Program-made: the position numbers and the translations under genes
Notes under the pieces: generated by a model
Told to the model about the DNA's origin: nothing
The model's database searches: none
The model's input: only the letters and a program-made list of their open reading frames with translations
Shown: positions 37,201-45,980 of the stretch, in pieces
Layout of the letters: each line of letters starts with the position of its first letter
Position numbering within the stretch: position 1 is the first letter of the stretch
Origin: Lumbricus rubellus
Lineage: Eukaryota; Annelida; Clitellata; Crassiclitellata; Lumbricidae
Assembly: GCA_945859605.1 (NCBI GenBank)
Contig: OX243811.1
Coordinates: 67,893,585 to 67,957,584, forward strand
Reading direction: 5' to 3'
Length of the DNA stretch: 64,000 nucleotides

Positions 37201-40200
37201 GCTGATGTTGCTACTGACAATGTCAGTGAATGTTAGAACAATAAAAGGAAGGCATTGTCAGAAGATTACAATTGTATCGATGTAATGTCAGTGTAAACAT
37301 TAAGTGACTCATCCCCATCCACCAACTTCATATCTCTCTAATGCTTGTCAAGTACAAGTGTAATTTTCATGCATCCATTCAAATCATGTGCAGATCCGAG
37401 TAATTTTCATGTTTCTTCGTGTGATGTTTGTATTGTTTCATGTAATTTTCATGTTTCTTCATGTGATGTTTGTATTGTTTCATGTAATTTTCATGTTTCT
37501 TCATGTGATGTTTGTGTTGTTCAATGTAATTTTCATGTTTCTTCATGTGCTGTTTCTATTGTTTCATGTAATTTTCATGTTTCTTCATGTGATGTTTGTG
37601 TTGTTTCATGTAATTTTCATGTTTCTTCATGTGATGTTTCTATTGTTTCATATAATTTTCATGTTTCTTCATGTGATGTTTGTGTTGTTACATGTAATTT
37701 TCATGTTTCTTCGTGTGATGTTTGTATTGTTTCATGTAATTTTCATGTTTCTTCATGTGATGTTTGTATTGTTTCATGTAATTTTCATGTTTCTTCATGT
37801 GATGTTTGTATTGTTTCATGTAATTTTCATGTTTCTTCATGTGATGTTTGTGTTGTTTCATGTAATTTTCATGTTTCTTCATGTGATGTTTCTATTGTTT
37901 CATGTAATTTTCATGTTTCTTCATGTGATGTTTGTGTTGTTACATGTAATTTTCATGTTTCTTTATGTGATGTTTGTTTTGTTTCATGTAATTTTCATGT
38001 ATTTTCTTGCATCTGTTGGTGTGTTATTTTCGTGTTTATGAATTACGTGCATTCTGTTTTTCTCTTGTTTTAACGTATTATATATATATATATAATTATA
38101 TGCATTAAATTCATTGTGTCGACTTGTGTGATTAATTATTGTAAATTGTTCTTCTTTCAGACGTTCTACCTTCGTTACGCAGGAAGTAATCAGAGTTTCA
38201 GTTGCAAAGAGAAACGTTGTTGTGCGATCACAGTCGCAAGTCGAACGAATTGCAAGTTCTGTCGATACCAGAAATGCATTCGAGTTGGAATGCATCGAAA
38301 AGGTACAAGTCTCATCACATTTTTTATATGAATTCACCATTGAATGAAATGATTAGACTGACAATATTTCGTTCAATTCTATCTACAGATGTAATTTCAT
38401 GCAATGAAATTTCATGCAATGTAATTTCATGCAATGTAATTTCTTGCAATGAAATTTCATGCAATGTAATTTCATGCAATGAAATTTCATGCAATGTAAT
38501 TTCATGCAATGTAATTTCTTGCAATGTAATTTCATGCAATGTGATGCAATGAAATGTGATTTCATTGTGGGTTGTGTGATTGATAAGACGCTGATATTGT
38601 TTGTTGATTTGCAGAGCGTCCGTGTCAGGTTCATGTGACGGATGGACAACACGTCTGCAGCGTTTGTCATGACGTCGCAAATGGAGTTCACTTTGGAGTT
38701 ATCACCTGCGAAGGATGCAAGGTAGGAGGAGAAAGAGAAAGAAGAAGAGGAGGAGGAGGAGGAAGGAGGAGGAGGAGGAAAAAGAGGAGGAGGATCAGAG
38801 GGGAGGCGGATGATGATGCAAACAGATGGAAAGACAGAAAGTTTTAAAAAATGGATGGATAAACAAAAGTGAAACATATGAGAGCTCTAGAATACAGCAA
38901 GACTGACAGAAAGACAGACTGACAGAAAGACAGACTGACAGAAAGACAGACTGACAGAAAGACAGACTGACAGAAAGACAGAAAGACAGACTGACAGAAA
39001 GACAGAAAGACAGACTGGCAGGGTTGAGAGACATACAGAAGGACAGTTGGAAGGATAGACAAACAGGTGGATGAGAGGATGGAATTGGACATGAGGTTGG
39101 AGGGAAGTGTGATGGAAAATGGAACATTGGAAGGTTGGGAGATGATGAAACAGATGCCATTGTTTGCGAATGTATCTCTAATCGACTGCATCGAGTATGT
39201 TTGAGTTCTATACAAGCATTTCTCATTGTTGGTCGGACTGATCATGCTTTTGATGTGTAGGATCAAATGACTAATCCATGAAACACTGAAATGCAGATCA
39301 ATTTGAAATATGCTGTCATCTGTCTGCTGTAGACAGGTCAAGGCCCAGCTATTATACGACATCATTTGCTAGTCTCAAAAGATCCATTCTTTTATCTATT
39401 CAAAAATTTACATGTCATGAGTTCAATATAATGCGTGTTCATAAGCAAAACGTCTAGTTTCCAGCATCACAGTAGTTACCCATGATTGTTCATGACAAGA
39501 GTTGATTGAGCAAAGAAATGAAGAGCTTTGTTTCTTGAAAGCCAACGTAATTGTAATAATTGTAATAAAGTAATCAGAGACTTATGTTGCTCCTTTTCAA
39601 CTGAGTGTCATCAGAGTGACTTCCAACGTAACAATATTAAATCCAAATCACACAAATCTTCGTAGAAAACTCAACTTCATATCTCTTCTCAAACCAAATT
39701 GAAGAATGTGATGTCGCCTCTGCCGACATTTAAATCACAGGTCAAGACTTATCGTTTAAAACTTGACAAATGACTGTCGTTGGATAATTTCTTTTACTTT
39801 GGCGGAGCTATTGAACTACATAGATGATCATCTAATTCGTCTTATTATTAGTTGGTAATTTGCTGTTAATGCTATTAATGCTATTAATGCTGTTAATGCT
39901 GTTAATGCTAATAATGCTGTTAATGCTATTAATGCTGTTAATGCTGTTAGTGCTGTTAATGCTATTAATGCTGTTAATGCTATTAATGCTGTTAATGCTA
40001 ATAATGCTGTTAATGCTATTAATGCTGTTAATGCTAATAATGCTGTTAATGCTATTAATGCTTTTAATGCTATTGATGCTATTAATGCTGTTAATGCTAT
40101 TGATGCTATTAATGCTGTTAATGCTAATAATGCTGTTAATGCTATTAATGCTGTTAATGCTGTTAGTGCTGTTAGTGCTGTTAATGCTATTAATGCTGTT

Positions 40201-43200
40201 AATGTTTGTTTTGACGATCGATGTCATCTTCTGTCATAATTTGCAGAAGTTCTTCCGTCGTGGTCTCGTTGAGAATCATTCGTACGTCTGCAAGAACAAC
40301 GGTCGATGTGAGGTCAATCCACGCACGAGAAATGCTTGTCGATTCTGTCGATATCAGAAATGCCTTCACGTTGGAATGTCAAGAGAAGGTATGACATTAC
40401 TACGCTAGAGATATGTAGACATCGTGTAGTTAACGTTGTCAAGTACTTTAAAACGTAACGTAGGACTCAAGTATGTAGCGTTGTCAAGTACTTAGTGCAG
40501 TTTGGTATGTAACGTTGTCCTACAGCAGGTATTCATCTCTGTTCAGCACTCTCCCTTAGTGTGACATTGTAGTCAACTGGATAGAGTGCTGGTCTACTTT
40601 TAAAGCAAAGAGTATGGGTGCAAGCCTCCTCCTCCTCCTCCTCCTCCTCCTCCTCCTCCTCCATTAGATGATTACATTATTGTTATGGGACCTTGAGCAA
40701 GTAATTCACTCACAATTGCTCAGCATCATTGACTCTTAGTGATGTATTGTGGTGCAGTTTATAAATGCGCAAATAATATCAACACAAGTAGTTATAATAA
40801 TTGTTATTATTTCTTAATGACTTTGCTTACACCATTTTGAATAATGCCCAACATATCTGACGTTCACTTTGATTGGTTCAATTGAAATCTCAGTGTGATT
40901 GAATCTTGATTGATTTTACTATTTTTTTTTATTCTGCGAAGAAATATTTCATGCGATCTTTCCATGGTTTATAATTTGAGTTGCTATTGACTGCACTGAA
41001 ATCGAAGGAAACCGAAGAGTAAAAAAATGAGTAAATTACAGGTTATAAGGAACTTTAGGAATTAATGTTCATGAGATTTTATACCATGAACAAAGCCTAA
41101 GGAAATTGCTTTAAACAAAAAACAAAGAAAGATTTTAAGAAATATTAAAGAGAGTTTAAGAAGTGAAAATTTGATGAAATTATATAGGAATTTTGATATT
41201 AAAATTTGTTAATTAATTATTATTAATGAAATGAAATGAATGAGATTTGAAGAAAAATGTGGGAACACCTTAGATAAAATAAATGCTGGTTGAAAGTATT
41301 ATTTCTGATGATCACTCGCCTGTCGTAACGTAGCAAAGCATAATTATACATGTATATAAGATTACATGCATGACCCATGTTGCATGTAAATAAACACTGA
41401 ATTGTTTTTTCCATTCTTTCTCTCCAGCCATCCAGATGGGACGACCTTCGAAACCTCGCTTTGAAAAGGATTCATCATCGTCACAAGAGTCGTTGTTACA
41501 CAGCAGCAGCAGCGGCACCGGCGCTCCTCCTCCTCTCATCGCTCCTCTCCGCAATCCTTTCGACTCATCTTTGAATCATCGACCAAACGCTAAACAAACG
41601 ACGACGACGAACGTTCGTTGCAACCTCGCGTCGTCGTCGTCGTCGTCCGGTGGTCGTCAATCATCAATCAACTCGGTTCTTCCGTTCTCACAACCACTTC
41701 TCAATCACTTGATCACCAATCAACAGCGCATCTCCATGGCAACCAACTCCTCCAGTCATTCCATCGGTGGTAAAGGTGGCTTACGCTTTCCAATCGATGT
41801 TCTCCAGAAGACAACGCAACCGAACGAGAATCGGTGGAATGTCGTCATGGCAACGTATCAACAGCCAAAGCAGCAGCAGCAGCCATTGCCTCTGCTGACG
41901 ACCCGTGCTGCTGCTGCTGCTGCTGCTGCTCCATCTTCTGCCAATCTCTGGTCTTCAATTGATTCTCTGAACGGAGGTGAAATGGTTGAAGTGACGACAA
42001 TCAACGATGAAGACAGACTCTCACCAAAACAAGAGTTTCAATTTCTCGATGATTTCTCCGATACAGTAGCAGACAATGACCGAGACGACAATGGCCGATG
42101 CGACAATGGCCGAGACGACAATGGCCGATGCTTTGGATTCTATTCGAGCGACGATGGATCTAGCGTCGCCGCTGATCAACCGATTCCCACGGACTATTTC
42201 GTCGACAAATGGAGCAGCCAGGCCACTGCTGCTGCTGCTGCTGCGAAAGATGGTGGTCAGCAGTTGATGTGGTCTGTATGCAGACCGGGTTTATCATCAC
42301 CATCATCATCATCATCATCACGTGACCAATCTTCGATGACTCTTGCTACGGTTCTTTCTTCTTCGCATTCGACAAAATCTTGCGACAACAGCTTTTCCAG
42401 TCTGTCTGCGAGATTCAACGTTGCATGTGGAAAGAGCGTCAAAACATCTGCGTCTCTTCCAAACAATACGTCGTCGTCGATCTCACTTGAGATGCCCATA
42501 CATGTGACTACGAATGATGATGATGATGATGATGATGCGAGTAATAATGAGTTGAATGATGCTTTTTCTGCCACTCACCCCCATCCTCCTACTCCTCCTC
42601 CTCCTCCTCCGTCATCAGAAGACGAAGAAATCTCTCGTCGTCGTCATCGCATTTACTTACAGTTTCCATTGAAGTCCGTCATTAAGATCATTCACAGTTC
42701 GGTGGCAAATGAATTGCCAGACGATACAAAGAATTGCCAGATGCCAATGAACATCGAAGAACTGATGAACAGATATAAGAACTATTGGTTGCACGACGAA
42801 ACAACCGGCGAAGATCCTTTCATCGTTCATTATTCAAACATCTACCAAGAAGTTATTGCCGCTTATAAGACGTTTGTCATCCACAGCCAATATGTCAACT
42901 TCTTACTCAGAACGGAACTCGAGGTTAGTCTCTTCCCCACACACCTCCCCCACCTCCCCCTTCTTCTCCTCGTCTCTAATACTTCTTCTAACCAGGAGTT
43001 TGTTTGGTTTACTGGGAGACCAGATTTTGTGTAAAATCTTTTCCAGTTTTTAAAGTTGTGTTACTTGTCCCAACAAATGAATTTCTTTTCCATTGCGTGA
43101 ATTGCAAATATGTTTTTTTCATGTTTGTGTCAAGATCAGCTGAAGCGTCTGAAATTCTTTTCTGTTTCTTTTTTCTCCTTTTGTCCATATTTTCTTATTG

Positions 43201-43806
43201 ACTGCCATCTCACCTTCTCATCTTTGCAGTCACTCAGATATTTCTAAATTAAGATTCATTGCCAATTAAATGCTCCACACAAAGTATTGGAGGCTTTCGA
43301 AATGTGGATTTGGCGCAGAATGGAGCGTGTCAGCTGGAGGGAGCACAAGACGAACGAAGAAATACTGCAGATGGTGGGAGAGGAAAGGTCAATGCTGGAG
43401 ACAATACGAAGGAGGCAGAGAAGCTGGATTGGCCACATCATGAGGAGTGACACCACATGTGGTAAGAGACATCATTGAAGGAAGAATGGATGGGAGAAAG
43501 ACAAGAGGAAGACCAAGAACAATGCTACTGGACTGGATGTTGACAAAGGATGGTTACAGAGGACTAAAGATGGATGCACAGAACAGATATGCGTGGCGTC
43601 ATTGGACATACTGATAACAGAGTTGATAATGTCAACTGATAAGAGAGTTGATAATGTCAACTGATAACAGTTGTTGTTGTTGTTGTTTGCAGAAGTGTCA
43701 GAGTGCGAGCAACTACAACGTTGTCGACGTTCAGTGGATTCAGGACAACGTTGTTCCATTCTACGTTGAGTTGTCCATTCGTTACTGCAGACAACTTCCA
43801 GGTCGG

Positions 43807-43854
<48 letters not shown>

Positions 43855-45915
43855 GGTGGTGCAACGAATTCTCATCGTTGGAAGATGAGATTGTGGGGCG
43901 CGGTGGTGTAGTGATGGCGTCATTGCCTTGGAGCTGAAAGGGTCGAGGTTCGAATCCACCCTCAAGCCACCGCGTAGGGACCTTGGGCAAGTCCTTCACT
44001 CACAATTGCTCAGCGCTTTGGCGTGAAAATCCGGTGCAGTGTCCGCTCTGCATTTGGGAGCGCCTCTGAGTAGAGACTTAGTAGAGAGAGCTTGAAGAGG
44101 CGCTATAACAAGTGCACATACAAATACAAGCAAACAGATTAATTAATTATTAGCAGTGACGTCATTGTACGTTGTGTGTTTTGAATAAATCGTGTGATGA
44201 CTGCTAAGAGTAAATAAGGAAAGACTTAAAGCAGCAATGTCATCATCATCATAATTATATATGACCCATCTGACCAAAACCAGGCATAAGTCGGATTTTG
44301 TATAATATGAGTGTCATATATCTTCTAAAAAAATAAAGTCTCTGCTTTAAAATGACACAAATCTTATTGCTCTGCCATGTTTCTGTCCAAAGTTATGGGT
44401 AAAAATGTGGTTCGACCGTTCAAATTACAATTCTGAGAAAAATGCATTGAAACTTTCTATAACTTTGGAATGCAAGATTCTTTATAAGTTTAGAACCATG
44501 TTCACAATTAAATAAAATTTTCAACAAAAAAACAGATTGCATAAGATGCTAGAGGGAAGTCTGGGCTTTTCACTGATGCATAATTTATTATGTTAGCCAC
44601 ATGCCGAATTTGGCTACCAATGGCGGGAAAGTGGAAAATGGGGGAAAAAATTCATCAAATTATTTGAATAATAAAACCACAAAATTATCAAAATATCATT
44701 AAAAATAATATTTTTGGAAATTCTTTACTTTTAATGTGTATAAAACATTTATTTACCATTTTCTGTAAAAAAAAGAACAAAATCGGTTTTTTCACATTTT
44801 GGTCATAATATCTCAGAAGCGTGTGTTGCAACTTACGCCTGGTTTTGGTCAGATGGGACATATATGTGACTGATTAGAATGATATACTGCATGTTTTATG
44901 CTATGTCTTGATAAAACTGTATCAAATGAAGCCATACAGTCACGAGAGTAGAATATAGAGACCACTATTGGAATAGAAGATTGAAGGAGTGGGATGGGAC
45001 ATGTTGTTTTTATGGTCAAGAATGGGAGATTGTAGCAAGTGAGACATGGAAAATGGAAAGGAAATGAGACGGAAGAAGAAGCTGGAGACTTGAGATGCTT
45101 GGAGATGTGGCGGGATGAGGCCAGTGGATCAGCAGCGTCTATCGGATAGAGACTCACATCCTATATTGTTTAGGACTATTGTTTCTTAGATTTTCCATTG
45201 TTGTGTTTTCTACTTGATTGTTGCACAGGATTTTCGAGCTTTGATCTTTCCGATCAGCAGATGTTGATCCGTTTGGGTCAATCTCCGAGTCGCATCCTTG
45301 CCGCAGCCGTTCATTGGTATCGACCGGACAAACGCGACTTTGGCGACTTTTTGTCATGGAGACGAAACGATCAATTCAAGCGATTGATGGTCGAACACGC
45401 TGTGAAGATCCACGCTCTTGATCTCGATCTTGTTGAGGCTTCACTCCTCAACGCGGCTTTGATCATAGCGACAGGTCAGTGCAGTCGTCATTCGCACATC
45501 ACTCTCATCATCATCATCATCATCATCATCATCGTCATCATCATCATCGTCGTCATCATCGTCGTCGTCGTCATCATCATCATCCAATTGGTTAGACGTT
45601 AGAGTGATGGAAGTATAATGTCAAAGGAAATTCGCTTTAAGATTTCTGCTCTTCCACCTTTGCCCTCAGCCAACTGAGCTGTAATAAATATGCTGATTAA
45701 TTATTATACGCAGTTGATGGGAAGACAAGAGGGCAAGGAAGAGGACTCACTTTTTTTCAATGCACGTAGTATAGGTCCACACCTTTGACCGTCGTTACAA
45801 TACTCAGCATCACGCGTGATTCATTCTGCGATATTGGTGACTAACAAATGCATGATGATGATGATGGTGATGATGATGATGGTGATGATGATGATGATGA
45901 TGGTGATGATCATGG

Positions 45916-45980
<65 letters not shown>

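Noticed and set aside
37345..38073. 242-codon Cys-rich and 217-codon hydrophobic overlapping frames
   Set aside because: Both follow from a 45-bp minisatellite; they run up to, but are not in splice register with, receptor exon 2.
43904..43957. A functional tRNA gene
   Set aside because: A- and B-box are present, but no cloverleaf with an anticodon arm is evident, and the downstream body and tail recur at other loci, so it is a SINE.
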